Of a DNA stretch of 64,000 bases, positions 11,237-50,207 are shown one piece after another (positions within the stretch are counted from its first letter, which is position 1; the number at the start of each line of letters is the position of its first letter). The notes beneath the pieces were generated by a model that saw nothing but the letters and a program-made list of their open reading frames with translations, was not told the origin of the DNA and made no database searches. Location: the NCBI GenBank assembly GCA_964034945.1, contig OZ035960.1:78897331-78961330 (forward strand), read 5' to 3'. Source of the stretch: Chrysopilus asiliformis. Lineage: Eukaryota > Arthropoda > Insecta > Diptera > Rhagionidae. The position numbers were made by a program, and so were the translations under genes.

Positions 11237-12154
11237 CACCCTTGTTCTGAGATACGGCGTTAGCCCGCTAAACGTAACGCATTCGATTCGATTCGCTACG
11301 CGATCGGTGTTCTGAAAAACGGCGTTTGCTGTTTAAAAATACGGCAAACATCGCATGCAAACGAAGTGTCAAAAATCAGCTGGTTATGTTTGTATCTGGG
11401 TTGATAGCCATTTCAGTGCAAGTTTTGAAAGCAAAACATGGATTTCACGGTGCCAATTTATTTATTATTGAGGCAGCAGGAGATAAACTCCTTGCGGGAG
11501 CAAAGAATTCTTCTGAGAAATTCTTCGAACGTCATGAATTTAAGTGAAGAAGCGTGAGTATATAGAAAAAGTGTAACTTTCAATTCATATAAGTTTTTTT
11601 CCTAGCTTTAGGAAGGATTTTCGGCTGAGCAAAACATCATTTTTATATACTGAGGAAATCTTTTTTTGGTGGTCCCAAGCTGGATAATTTATCCGATATT
11701 GATTGCCAGATGGCCTGCACCTCTGCCACTGGTCTCCGTGAATAGCCCTTCGCGATATCAGGGTGCTCTTTCATTACATCAATTAAATAGTTGAATTGGG
11801 CAGTATTTGTTGAATTTTTATTTCCACTCCTATTTGACAAATAAACTTGTAATTTCATACTTAAATATATATTTCCATTATTTTCTACTAACATTTTAAT
11901 TGATCGCAAAAGAAGCCCTAAAACTGCCTGAAATATCCACCAAACGCGAGAAAACTGAAGTGAGCAATTTAACCTCAAATATCAGCTCCCGGCGAATCTC
12001 AGAACAACGAAAATCGAATACGTTGCGAGGCGTTACTCCGCGTTGAACTCAAACGAAACGTTGCGTATTTCAGAACACCGAAAATGCGATATCGAGTGCT
12101 GATCGAGTAAATATCGAGCAAACTAACGTAACGCCGTATTTCAGAACAAGGGTG
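11237..12154 (-). mobile_element. PIF/Harbinger-type element inserted in the LINE
   Basis: Ends CACCCTTGTTCTGAGATACG and CGTATTTCAGAACAAGGGTG, with AAT on both sides (11234-11236, 12155-12157). Multiple CGTAACG and GCGTTA words lie near the ends. Inside is a Myb/SANT-like frame. A 3-bp duplication and a Myb-like protein suit PIF/Harbinger. Removing the element and one AAT leaves the LINE frame one base out, so a small indel must exist as well. Confidence 0.75.
11643..11890 (-). CDS. Myb/SANT-like protein fragment of the Harbinger element
   Basis: The frame contains AQFNYLIDVMKEHPDIAKGY followed by VQAIWQSISDKLSSLGPPKK, which matches the Myb/SANT-like DNA-binding protein carried by Harbinger elements (tryptophan-containing helices, then SLGPP). 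It ends about 50 residues short of the usual domain end, and no transposase is encoded, so the element is non-autonomous. Confidence 0.6.
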
Positions 12155-12496
12155 AATGTGATTGCACATATGGAACTTTAGCCATCTGAAATTAAATTTT
12201 GGATTAGCGCATTTCCCTAAATTAGGAAGAAGTGAGTAAGGCACATCACTGCGGATATAAATTCCGATTCCCCTTTGACGAAAAATAATGGCCCTTGATG
12301 ATACCCGTTTACGCCAACGTAGATGATACAGTACAATCCAAAGCCTTTTTTTTGGGTTAAATGTATGTAAACATAACGATGCTAATTCTGCGAACATTGT
12401 AATAATCAAATTTAGAATTTTGACTTACCCGTATCGTTCCAACAAAGAACACAAAACGATAACACGGACATAAACAATAGCCAAGTGGAGCCTAAA

Positions 12497-12573
12497 ACAT
12501 ATAAAACAGCCGGAATATAAAACAGATATAAAACAGCCGGAATATAAAACAGATATAAAACAGCCGGAAACGG
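12497..12573 (+). repeat. Minisatellite, about 27-bp unit
   Basis: ATAAAACAGCCGGAATATAA recurs two to three times without interruption. No gene is seen between here and about 13990. Confidence 0.8.
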
Positions 12574-13989
12574 TTAACGGATACTTAGTACAAAAGCCTT
12601 AAGCAGCCAGATGTTAATCGCTCCAGCATCATGCCCTCCGTAGAAACTCCACCCGATCGGGAAAGGAGAGAGTGTGTTTCAAAATGCAACCAAAAATTGC
12701 GCCACAGGCAAAATTTTTAGAAACAAGTATCCCACGATCAAAACTTATATAATAAAAAGCGCCGCAGGCGAATTTTTTTAGAGAAAAACTCTGTAGAGAC
12801 AATATTTTCTGAGGGAACTACACAGCAGGTTAATTACTTCACTCGATTCCATAATTCCGGGAAAAAAATTAGTTTCGAGGACGCCGGGACAACATGCCTA
12901 ATTCCGGGACAGTATCGGAGATTCCGGGAAGAATAGCCACTCTATCTAAAAAGGGATCGGCCCGATTTCCGGAAAATATTCAGCATTTTCGTCAAATCAC
13001 TTCTGACATTTGGACTGGCGATGACCATTTCGGATGCACGTTTTTGGCCGCCCATTACTCGTCAGCGGAGGCGATCTTTTGCCCAATAAAATTTATGTAT
13101 TCTATCAAAGGCACAATTCTTAGAAAAAAAATCGGATTCACCTCTTAGAGATAAAATTACAATTTTTTTTCTAAGATTCGAACCCTCAGCATCAAACTTT
13201 TATTATCTGAAGAGAATCCAAAACCTGTCAAGGTTTCACATGTGGTGAAAACATAGTCATGTGTTTACTGGCCAATTAGCCGAACTTGATAACATTTCTG
13301 ACAATCATAATTGTTAACAAGTAATGGTTATGCACGATTTATAATATAAACAGAAACAAATTTTGCGATTTGAAAAGTTTTGTTTTGTAATTCTTGATGA
13401 AATTAAGTTTTCCTTTTGTCCGAAAACATGAATATTGAAAATATGTATGCAAGCACAAAAATTCAAGGGGAAATTCTAGAATTTTGCTTCAATTATATCA
13501 CTCGAGATGGTTAGACAGTTAAGGGGATATTATTTGATGTCCCTTTCAACAATTGGCAACTCGAACCAACTACGGAAAACTATGGAAATTGTCCGATCTC
13601 AAAACAGACAAAAGGGAGAAAAATACGTGGGTTAAATATAATTAAATTCTTTTTCATTACCAGATATATAAAAAAAACTGAAAACAAAGATGATTTTCTC
13701 TGGAAAAAGTGAAAGAGAACCAAAGCAAGTTTCAAAAATTGAAAAATTTGTGTAATAAAAGAATTGGTGAGAATATGAGGAAACAAGATATTCTTGGCGA
13801 AGCACAGCCGGTTAAGTCTGACATAAGCAAAATTAAGGCAGATATTAGTTGAGTCAAGGCAGCTCGGAAATTTCTATCTCGGAAATTTGCGGTTTCTGTT
13901 TTTACTAAATAGTGTTCCAACTGTTTCACACAAATCTGTTGTTTTTATTTTTTTATGCCAATTTATAAATTATATGCTATTAAAATACC
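12574..13989. other. Unassigned sequence
   Basis: No coding region, RNA gene or clear element is recognised. A T-arm-like GGTTCGAATC occurs on the minus strand near 13175 but without the rest of a tRNA. Confidence 0.35.
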
Positions 13990-14413
13990 TGTAATATGAT
14001 TTTGCCAGTAATAACAGCCGTGATACACGTGGCATATTTCGAGTTCATCATTTTTAAAACGTCGAACAGTTTGCTTTGTCTTCACCTCATGACAATAAAT
14101 TTTGGGATATGATGGATGAGATAATATCAAACGCTGAAGAATTTTGCAAAACATTGGGCATTTCGTATCGTATTGTAAACATTGTCCCAGGAGCCCTGCA
14201 TGTGTCGGTCAATTTTGTTCATATGCCAAACGCTACAATGTGTGCAACTACAACGTGTGAATTATTTACGCTATCTTGGAAACTTATCAGACAGATATTG
14301 ATGTCAAAATTTCAGAAGTACTACGTAAATATGTAACCGAGAAGTATCAGAATGAAATTTCATTTGTAAAGTCAGCCCTTATTGATTTGGAAATAATTTC
14401 GAAGAAAAAATGA
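13990..14413 (+). pseudogene. Seryl-tRNA synthetase pseudogene, C-terminal part
   Basis: In the + frame the segment reads SRDTRGIFRVHHF, an in-frame stop, then VEQFALSSPHDNKFWDMM and AEEFCKTLGISYRIVNIV, matching the class II core of cytosolic SerRS. After PGAL it jumps to FVHMPNATMCATT, skipping roughly 50 residues of the usual protein. It then shifts frame, meets another stop, and continues as the family C-terminus (ETYQTD, SFVKSALIDLE) ending in Lys and a stop at 14413. AATAAA signals follow near 14470 and 14519. The deletion, frameshift and stops make it non-functional. It is convergent with Prp40, whose stop lies about 210 bp away. Confidence 0.8.
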
Positions 14414-14621
14414 AACACAAAGACGAAATGATTAAACTTTCTACGTATCAAAAACACAACAATCTTAATAAATTATTTCGCAAATACTCTATCCGCTTAA
14501 GAAAAATGTATTTCTAAAATAAACTTGATCGTCGAAAATTTCAATCGATGTAGTTAAAATCTAAGTTTATAATATACATATTAAGCGCTTGATTATTAAA
14601 TGTATTACATAGTTGAAACTT

Positions 14622-41401
<26,780 letters not shown>

Positions 41402-41539
41402 TCAGATTCCAACAAGCCACACTTTTTATAACTTCGCGTGTTTACACAAAGCGTCAAAACGAGAAACAATTTCATCTAAAGTGCCTCGTCGATTATATAT
41501 TTTTACTTATTTATTTCTTCACTTTATACATAACACCAT

Positions 41540-41960
41540 GTCTTCACTTGGGATTTTTCATCGCAGAGATTTTTGATTGACCAATCAGAGCTCGAGTTGA
41601 CGGCGATAAAAAATCCCAGAGATAAATTTCATGAAATCTTGCAATTGCAAAATTTCTTGGAATTTCCCAATTCAAGATGGCGGAATCTAAATTCTCCCGA
41701 CAAGTAGTTGCGATAATAACTAATTTTTACAAACAATACGATACAAACAGCTCTGGAAGAGAATATATAACACTAAGAGGTTTTTCTTTTCGTCTGTTCT
41801 TCTGTTTCAGCCTTTTCAATTTCACGTATTGCATTAATTGCGAAAGCGGCGACTAGGTGTTTTCTTTTCATCGCCATCTTGAGAAATAAAATTTCAAGAG
41901 ATTTTCGGCCCAGCTGTCAAAAAAATCTCATTGCGGTGAGATATTTCTTGGGATAAAAAT
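41540..41960. other. Upstream region of Prp40 with a diverged inverted repeat
   Basis: TTGGGATTTTTCATCGCAGA near 41545 has a diverged mirror near 41925-41955 (GGTGAGATATTTCTTGGGAT), suggesting an old MITE about 200 bp upstream of the Prp40 start. A promoter could not be identified. Confidence 0.4.
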
Positions 41961-42010
41961 TGTTAATCAAGACGCGGTGTAAAGTCTGTTCGATATAAGT
42001 CCTGGACTTA

Positions 42011-42363
42011 TGCTACATTTACACGAATGACAAATTTGTCATTTTTTTCTTGTCATTATGTTAATTCCCGTGTAAATGGCATAATTTTTGTAATTTTTTC
42101 TGTCAGAAAATGTCAATCTCTCATAAAAGAATGAACTTGTCCATTCTTTTATGCCAGATTGTCATTCGTGCAAACGCAATATTAGTTATGACAACTTTAG
42201 TATTCAACTTTTGTCATAACTAATATTGCGTTTGTACGAATGACAATCTGGCATAAAAGAATGGGCAAGTTCATTCTTTTATGAGAGATTGACATTTTCT
42301 GACAGAAAAAATTACAAAAATTAAGAAAAAAATGACAAATTTGTCATTCGTGTAAATGTAGCA
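42011..42363. mobile_element. Palindromic MITE, 353 bp, TTA duplication
   Basis: Almost a perfect hairpin: TGCTACATTTACACGAATGA at the left is mirrored at the right, and the arms meet near 42200. TTA lies at 42008-42010 and 42364-42366. A 3-bp TTA duplication suits PIF/Harbinger. Confidence 0.88.
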
Positions 42364-42366
42364 TTA

Positions 42367-42778
42367 GGGCTCAGTTATAGCAATCAGTAAACTTCTGTCA
42401 GTGAAATTTTTTAATTCCGATTTCTCCACTAATACACCCAATTCTTATATTTTTTTAGTTCAAAACGTGTTTATACACGTCTAATTACCATTTCCATTAA
42501 ATGAAATTGTTATTACATGAATAATTTTTCCAAAAACACGATTTAATTTTTTTGATTTTTTTTACGTATACGAAAAATTTTTTCGTACGTAAAAAAAATT
42601 AAATCGTGTTTTTGGAAATATTACTCATGTAATAACAATTTCATTTAATGGAAATGGTAATTAGACGTGTATAAACACGTTTTGAACTAAAAAAATATAA
42701 GAATTGGGTGTATTAGTGGAGAAATCGGAATTAAAAAATTTCACTGACAGAAGTTTACTGATCGCTATAACTGAGCCC
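42367..42778. mobile_element. Palindromic MITE, 412 bp, sharing a TTA with its neighbour
   Basis: GGGCTCAGTTATAGC at the left is mirrored as GCTATAACTGAGCCC at the right, and the arms are near-perfect over about 190 bp each. The TTA at 42364-42366 serves both this and the preceding MITE; another TTA follows at 42779. Confidence 0.88.
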
Positions 42779-43748
42779 TTACTCCAAATATTTTCACTTT
42801 ACTCCACAAAATGGCGGATTTTCTTACTCTGAATTTGTTTTTATCGAACAGCTTGGAGTAAGTTCAGAGTAAGTCACGTTTAAACTGTCGTTTAATATAT
42901 TAAATGTATTTCATGAAACCTGTTTTGTAAACTTACGCTCAACTTGGTATATTCGAAATTCTCCGTCATGATTTTCAACATATAAATTTTCATAATTACA
43001 CATTTTATAAATTTTTCTTGACTTCCAAACACTGTAAAAGAGAGGTTATGTCTGACAAATATCAGCTGTCAAAAGTTTACTCCAGCTAAAAGCAAGAGTA
43101 AGTCCAGGACTGAAAAGATGAGTCCTGGACTTACACTTTTCTGTTCGATATGTGTTCGGAGTAAGTCCAGGACTCATATCGAACAGAAAAGAGTAAAAAA
43201 ATTTACTCCGAGTAAGTCCAGGACTCAAATCGAACAGACCTCTAGTCTAAAGCGCTCGCATATGTGTGAGAATTACTAGAAACGAGTAGAACGCCTTTCT
43301 ACAGTAAGAACTAATACAACCATACGAAGCCATATTCAGACAAGGCGGTTTTATGGGTGTTGGTTTTTCCTCATTTCGTTGATGTTTTTTCTTCCGATTT
43401 TTTAGTTTACTAGTACACAACAACAAAATACACGAATTTAGAATTTTCTTTACTTTTCGAATTTACTTGAACGCATTTTTAATGTTCTAAAGAAAACGGT
43501 ACGATAATGTACAATGACAAGATATATTTTTTCGGAAAATTTTAGGTTATGTTTTTATGCAGCTGTCATTTTACTAGAAAGTGCTACTGGAAACGTGTAA
43601 AGGAAGAAAACTACCACATTGACACTACTCGATTCCAGTAACTCTCTTCGTGTGAACCGCGCTTAACGCATAGTGCATAGTGCCTTCTTCAGATTTTTAA
43701 TAACTAGATTTGGAAAGTTTAGGAGAATCATAATCTATCGGGTTTTAC

Positions 43749-45893
43749 ATGGGGGCTACATTCACTTTTTTGTTTGTTGTACCAGCTGGTAAGCTTTTTA
43801 GTCGCGATCTGTCAAATTTATTTGTTGGGAAAATTCTGGTAAAACAGTTCAGTAGGGAAATGTTAGTGAGTAGGAAAAGCCTCGCCTTATACGACATCAG
43901 TCATGGATTCTGTTCCAGAGTTCTCGAATCATCGTAACGATGATCTTACAACATTTAATGAGGCACAGAAATCTGATTTTTCTGTGCCTCATGCCTTTTG
44001 TCACACAAAAAACTCTGAGCCAATTTCTGAAGCTTTTAAAGGGAAAAAAGTCATTCGGCCCCGATTTCATATCTAATTTTATACTGAAAAGGCTCCCCAA
44101 CGAAGCAGTAAGGTTTTTGGTAATGATCTTTAACAACTGCTTAAGAAGAGGCTACTTTCCGACAGTATGGCAAACGGCCAGGCTCATCCCCATTAAAAAA
44201 AGGGGGACTCAATCAGTGTGGAGGACTTCAGACCCATCTCACTGCTGTCTAACGTGGGCAAGCTATTTGAGAAGGTACTGGCAGAGCAGATAATGGATTT
44301 TAATTACGAAAATAAGATAATACCTGAAGAGCAATTTGGTTTTAAGAGAGAACATTCCACTAAACATGCTCTTATTAAGTTGCAAAAAGATGTAACTTTG
44401 GGTCTGCGTAAAAAAAACCACTGCGTGTTTCTTAGACGTTAAGAAGGCGTTTGATTCGGTATGGTGGGAGGGCCTTATGCATAAATTGATTGTCCTGAAA
44501 TTCCCGATTCATTTATTAAGAATACTTTCAAGCTTTCTGAAAAATAGATACCTATCCATAAATATTAATGACAAGTCCTCGGATTTTGTTCCAATCCATA
44601 GAGGAGTCCCTCGGGGATCCATTTTGGGCCCGATTTTGTACATAATCTTCATGCATGACTTCCCGCACTATACGGTCTTTGACCCGGATTAAATCCTGAC
44701 ATCCGAAGCATACCTTTATGCTGATGATACTTTGGTTAAAGCCACTCATAAGGACCCCAAGGTCGCAACGGAAATGGTCAAATTGCATCTCGAGGAAATC
44801 TCGAATTACTATAGTTCTTGGGGAATAAGCATTAATAGCCGCAAATCAGAGCTTATACATTTCAGAAATGCCTCGGGAAAGGGACTCTTTGGGATAGCCA
44901 AATCCTGCTCCACACTTTCCATTAACTTGGATGGTGCCGTGATGCAGCCTAAGGATAACATCAAATACCTTGATATCAATTTAAACAATTTAGCCAAATG
45001 TAATTCTCATGTTAAACTGACGCTGAACAGAGCGAATAAAATTTATGCGTTACTATACCCGCTATTACACTATAAGAGTAAACTTTATCCCAAGACAAAA
45101 TTATTGTTATACAAACAAGCGATAAGGCCAATTTAACAATCGGTTTTCCTTGTTGGTTCAGGGTTTCCACAACCTGGGCAAACAAATTTGAGCTCTTTCA
45201 ACGAAAAATTTTGCGTAATTGCATCTCTATGAAATTTAAATCCACAAACAAATATTTTTCAAATAAGAAACTATACGAGGGGCAATATTACCCAGTTATT
45301 ATCCTACTGCATTTCATTATGGAAAAATGTTCGGATAGATTACAACATCACGATAATAGCGTAATCAGGGAATTACCTGAATTTCAATCAAGCGTAAATT
45401 CTCATTACTATCTTTCCCCTTTCGATTTACTCAACGACGATAATCTACCAAATAATATCCACGGAAATGATATACCATTTTATACCGGTAGAGACGCTGT
45501 TCACCATAGATGGTGATGTTTTACAGTTTTACATATTTCATTTTCGCTTTAACTTCGTCAGTCTTTTGAAGGTTATTCTGGCAATGCCAATTCTCATATG
45601 TACATATTTTTCTTTTTCTTTTGTTATTCGTTTCGTCTTGTTAATTTTGTTTTCGTTGTGTAGTTGTAAATAGAGTAATACAAAACCAGAATTGCCGTGA
45701 ACCAACACAATTGCAGTTGGATTCACTGCTTCATATATTTGTTACGATTAAATAATTCTCAATCCAATACTTAGAAATAGACAAATCAACATTGTATAAC
45801 GCAGGCATAGTTTGCCTCTGTTTAAGAAAATAAAATTAGATTTAAGCCGTCAATGTATTTTTGTGTGCAATAAATTCCTTGAATCTTGAATCT
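43749..45893 (+). mobile_element. LINE, second family, 5' truncated, frames broken
   Basis: In order: KSFGPDFISNFILKRLPNEA, DFRPISLLSNVGKLFEKVLA, then GVPRGSILGPILY, LYADDTLVKA and a C-terminal tail (LRNCISMKFKSTNKYF). These are the conserved reverse transcriptase blocks of Jockey/CR1-like LINEs. At least four frameshifts or stops separate the pieces. The 3' end carries short TTGAATC repeats, unlike the LINE at 8871-12410. Confidence 0.85.
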
Positions 45894-45897
45894 CTTA

Positions 45898-46359
45898 TGC
45901 GGCAGTCACACGACGCTGTTTTGCCAGCGCTGCTAGATATTGGGTTAGTAGCGCTGGCAAATAGCAACAGCAGGCAGCGTACTGAGAGGGTTCACACGAT
46001 TTATAACTTAGTAGCGCTGGCAAACAGCAAAATCGTCGTTTGACATTTGAATTTGGGCGATTTTTTAAATAATAAACGTAACACACAAATTTAAATGAAT
46101 AAACGTAAAATAACAACTTAAAATAAACAAACTTTTCCGCTTATCAGACTTTTGACAGCTCAGTAACCATGCAACAGGGTCACGTGATCCCTAGTAGCGC
46201 TGGCAAAGTAGAACGGTCTCTACTTCAATAGCGCTGCTAAAATCATCGCGCTGCTGCTGTTAGTAGCACCCTACTAGGGTGCACACGGTGCTGCTGAAAC
46301 GGCTGCTAACAGCCAAACAGCTAGCAGCGCTGGCAAAACAGCGTCGTGTGACTGCCGCA
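45898..46359. mobile_element. Palindromic MITE, 462 bp, TTA duplication
   Basis: Ends TGCGGCAGTCACACGACGCT and AGCGTCGTGTGACTGCCGCA with TTA at 45895-45897 and 46360-46362. AGCGCTGGCAAA recurs in both orientations inside. It sits directly at the 3' end of the LINE. Confidence 0.9.
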
Positions 46360-46581
46360 TTAGTGAGTAGGAAACAACAAATTGTCAAAATATCGGATTT
46401 AAAACGTCTAGAAAATAATGAATCTACCCTCTGCCCTTTCGAATCTACTCTGTAGTAATATTTAGAATGTGCATTCCATTCAAAATTCCTTTTCCCACAA
46501 ATTACTAATAAGCCACCATATATCAATTCTCAAAAATTTAGATTACGCTATTTTAATTTTGTTACCTGTCAAAATCTGGTA

Positions 46582-47296
46582 TTGGCAGGGTGCGTGATGG
46601 CAGCGACATCTAGTGGTTGCAACTAGGGCGTAATTTTTGACATTTGAATGACCGAACGAGAATCAAACAAATAAATAATTTCGAAACAAGATGTGAGAAG
46701 AAATCGGTATGTAAATCGCAAGTGAATAAAATTCAACAAATTGTAAAAGCTTTTACAAGTCTGGTGTTGATAATTATTAAACGTTTTTTTAGATTTTTAG
46801 TAAATATGAGTTTATTTACACACGACATCGCCTTTCAACCTCAGAAGCTGTCACACACGACATCGCCTTTCAACCTCAGACTCCAATAAAGGGAAAAAAT
46901 TTGGTTCTGGCTGAACATACGAGAAGTGGAAGAAGTACGACAAAATGATCCTAACATCACCACAATTAAAGCTCGAATTATTCGCCGTGTTACTTCCCAG
47001 AATGTGAAAATTTCATTTCATATGTTGGCTTACTTTTTCCTCTTTACAGCAGCTATCCATTTGTTTCGTTGATCTAATTTCCAACTCGCTCTTGGAAATT
47101 GGTAGAATTATTAGTTCTTGTTCAGTCCATTGTTGTTACAATTCATTTTTAATTTTCCTTTTAAAAATATGCGAACAACCAGATTTTACCAGGTTTCACT
47201 GACAGTGACAATTTCTCGCCCGAAGTTGTCAATTTTAGCACTTCGTGCGCTGCGATCGATTTTGATTCCCCCACCAGGTAGTTCGCACCCTGCCAA
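46582..47296 (-). mobile_element. THAP-bearing DNA element, copy A, 715 bp
   Basis: Ends TTGGCAGGGTGCG and CGCACCCTGCCAA with TA on both sides. It is an inverse copy of 59594-60319. The minus strand near 47155-47050 keeps the start of a THAP domain with a stop. A short internal duplication (ACACGACATCGCCTTTCAACC) occurs at 46818 and 46855. Confidence 0.75.
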
Positions 47297-47345
47297 TACC
47301 AGCACTGTCTACGAAAATGGTATACCAGCACTGTCTACGAAAATT
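47280..47345 (+). repeat. Short tandem duplication
   Basis: ACCAGCACTGTCTACGAAAA occurs twice in a row, immediately outside the right end of the THAP element. Confidence 0.8.
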
Positions 47346-47859
47346 TGACATCCGTGAATTTAAGATGGCGGATTATAATTTTTCACGTGCAGAGACGCTT
47401 CGTTCTATAAATGGATGCTGTTTAAAAGTAATTTTTACAAAGAAATGATTTGAAACAGGCATCGTGCGACCAGCTGGAGGCCCAATTTCATTTTAGTGCG
47501 GAAATTTTAAAGAAAAAAGTGAAATCACTGAGATCGTCATATTTACTACTTTCAGTTGTTTACTGCTTAACGCATTTCTGAAACTGAAACGTCATGCCAG
47601 AATCAGCCCACCTACGTCACAACAAAATTTTCTAATGACATTTCTGTTAACAGTTCTGTGGCGTGTTAACTCAAATTTCGCCAAAAAGATCATATTTAGA
47701 GACTAGGCTCATTTTCGGATGGATGGATATGTGAACAAGCAAAATTATCGGATTTGGAGCAATACCAATCCACATGAGATACATCAGTGCCCAGTGCATC
47801 CCGAGCAAATCACTGTTTGGTGCGGATTTTGAGCTGACGGAATCATCGGTTCGTACTTC

Positions 47860-48030
47860 TTCCAAAACGAAACTGGCATTGCCATAACCGTCAACGGCGA
47901 GCGCTACAAATCGACGACAAATAACTTTTTATGACCTAAACTGGGGGATATGTATACCGACAACATGTGGTTCCAACAGAACGGCGCTACATGCCACACA
48001 GGGCATGCCACGATGGACATTCTGCAAGAG
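47860..48030 (+). pseudogene. mariner transposase remnant
   Basis: Reads ETGIAITVNGERYKS, a stop, then DNMWFQQNGATCHTGHATMD. It is a close relative of 19290-19480. The catalytic Asp position reads Asn (QQNGA). Confidence 0.75.
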
Positions 48031-48576
48031 CAATTTCAGGAATGCACAAGTGGGAGCACAGCGGGTTATACGACAAAATGAAACAGATTATGTCTTTCAT
48101 ATGCGTATGCATGCAGTAGGCGAACAAGCTAGAAAGAAACGGATAGCATGAAAAATCGATGGATAAAAGGGTAACTTGAGCTTGGAAGTTACCCTTGGTG
48201 CTCATGGCTTAACAAGGCTGCTTTATATATAAATGCGTAACGTAGACCCCGTTCTAGCGAACTGATATTGACACAGTTTGCGCTATTGGGTAAATGGTCC
48301 CCCAAGGAAAATATTCGCCCACTCAAATAATACCCACTTCTTTGTCAGTAAACTCCTATCTCCTGAACAGTTGGAGTAATTGTACCGCGGTTTGCACCAT
48401 TAGATAAATCGTCCCCAAGGAAAGTTTCCGCCCAACAAAATATACCCTTTCCCTTATCAATAAGCCCCTCTTTGGTCCACTATTAAATTAAAATTAGTTT
48501 CCCCACCTACCCACTGAACAAAAATTACCCCCTTCCCCTGGCGTAAAAACGAGCTCCACCCGCTCTCGGGTAGGGG

Positions 48577-49862
48577 CAGTGTTGGACGTAATCACAGAAC
48601 TATATAACATAGAACCAGTGTTGCCATTTTCAGCGACTTGTCTTATTTCTAGCGACTTTCATGTCAAAGCACGTGTTGAAATTTGAGATTTTAGTGGTCT
48701 TTTGGGGACTTTTCGGAGATTTTCAGCTATTTTCAAAAGTTTCTTAAGAAAAAAAAACTTTGTTGAAAATTTTACTAATAAATATCAAAATTTTCACAAT
48801 TTTTTACATATGCTTATTGGGTCAACAACCTACCAAATGTATATAAATAAGTACCACAGAATCCCCCTATAAGAAAATACATGAATCACTCAACTTAAGT
48901 AAACGTCAAATTTATTTTAAATTTTGTTTGCTTTGCTGAAGGTGCAGTGTTTTTTAAGAAGACAAAGTTGTTTTTTTTATTATTATATTTTATTATTGTT
49001 AAAAACAAAGAATAAAACCGACTTGAAAACAAGATATATGTTTAAATATGCATTAAAAAAGTCTCAAAACTAGCGGTTTTTGTCTTTAATTTCGGAGACT
49101 TTTGAGATTTTTTTTCCTCATTTCAGCGATTTTGGGCTTGAGGTCTCCGGCAACACTGCAGACGTAATCAACTAATTTTTTTAGTTGATTGTCATGGCCA
49201 ATTCAGTCATGAGTACTTCAGTCATGAATAATACATTAGTCATAATCATAATTAAACACAGTAATCATTAGTTTTTCAATCATCAATTTCAATCAAGGAT
49301 AGGAATGATTAAATTCAATTTCGCCCTAAAATTTTTGTATAGAAATGATAGTAGGCTTTAGGAAAAACAATTAAAAATTCAAATAGTTGAAATTGTAAAT
49401 CAATTATCAAAAATGAATGATGAAGAAGTAATGAACATGTATTTGGATTGGAAAACATTTTCCAGCATCAATATTTTATACAATAAAATCTCCTTTTGCG
49501 GACACATTCCGTAGGCGATCAATTCCCTTAACCGGCATAAATCTTGTCCCGTAAGTGTCCGCTTATGGGAACTTTCACTATCATTTGTAATTTAATTTAC
49601 GTTTTGACTACAAAAATATCAGATGTAAGCATCTCATGACTTCATGTGTCGGTCTCCGTATACAATACCTCTATAGAGGATAGTAAAAACTGAAATTCAA
49701 ATCAAATCATAAGAGTTAGTTTTTCAATCATGATTATGATTAAAACTAATGAATCACAATCAAAGTTACGAACTATTAATGACTAATAAATTCAATCACA
49801 AATGACAAAAAATATGATTGATTTTTTCAATCATTAGTCAGATTGAATTTTGCCCAACACTA
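48577..49862. mobile_element. hAT-type MITE, family M1, split by another element
   Basis: Starts CAGTGTTGGACGTAATCA and ends GCCCAACACTA. GGTAGGGG flanks both sides (48569-48576, 49863-49870), a perfect 8-bp duplication. The interior shares the ATCATGACTGAA-type words with 3399-3768. A second CAGTGTTGCC element lies inside. Confidence 0.88.
48616..49158. mobile_element. Nested hAT-like element, 543 bp
   Basis: Ends CAGTGTTGCCATTTTCAGCG and CTCCGGCAACACTG, with CAGCGACTT and CAGCGATTTT words near both ends. The direct repeat GACGTAATCA occurs at 48585-48594 and 49161-49170, outside an extra 21 bp at the left, so the exact insertion history is unclear. Confidence 0.7.
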
Positions 49863-50014
49863 GGTAGGGGTAAGCAAAAATTACGCAAAACAGGAACATT
49901 TCAAACCAAAAGGACCCCACTCCAAAAAAAATATCGAATGGACTTCATATTAGCCACCAATAAATTTCGATCAAATATGACATTGCATATGAATTTTCTG
50001 TACAAACTAAAATA

Positions 50015-50207
50015 AAGCCCACCATATGCCGAGTAACCGAAATCATGGTAGGAATTCCGTAACGTTACAGGCGACTGTCGATTCGAAGGCTTTTTAAGTT
50101 GATCGCTTCACATACGGCGATAACATTGAAGAGTCGTCGAAACGACAGTCGCCAGTCACCTTACGGAATTCCTACCAAGATTGCGGTCACCCGTCATTGA
50201 CGGGCTT
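50015..50207. mobile_element. Small MITE, 193 bp
   Basis: Ends AAGCCC and GGGCTT with TA on both sides. Strong inner inverted repeats include GGTAGGAATTCCGTAA and CGACTGTCG. Confidence 0.7.

Larger units (their letters stand above)
8871..12410 (-). mobile_element. Decayed Jockey/CR1-like LINE, 5' truncated
   Basis: Reading leftwards: endonuclease N-part (FRQRGIGIYIRSDVPYSLLP, about 12300-12160), endonuclease C-part with SDHCLVS (about 10970), reverse transcriptase motifs STGPDDIPP (about 10320), SGVPQG followed by a stop (about 9830) and FADD (about 9755), and the C-terminal IQKRAIRLIGD to FIPRTRLWNDLP region (9296-8913). Frames are broken by stops and shifts, and a DNA element sits at 11237-12154. 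The 3' end reads TCACCATACGGGTATAAAA, shared with SINE-like family S1. Confidence 0.85.
41985..43240. mobile_element. Outer palindromic element hosting two MITEs
   Basis: The left end GTCTGTTCGATATAAGTCC and right end GGACTCAAATCGAACAGAC pair as inverted repeats. GAGTAAGTCCAGGACT words are repeated four or more times at 43095-43225. The two MITEs at 42011-42363 and 42367-42778 lie within the left end. The target duplication is not clear. Confidence 0.7.

Noticed and set aside
13160..13230. tRNA-like B-box GGTTCGAATC on the minus strand
   Set aside because: No matching A-box, acceptor stem or anticodon arm could be folded around it.
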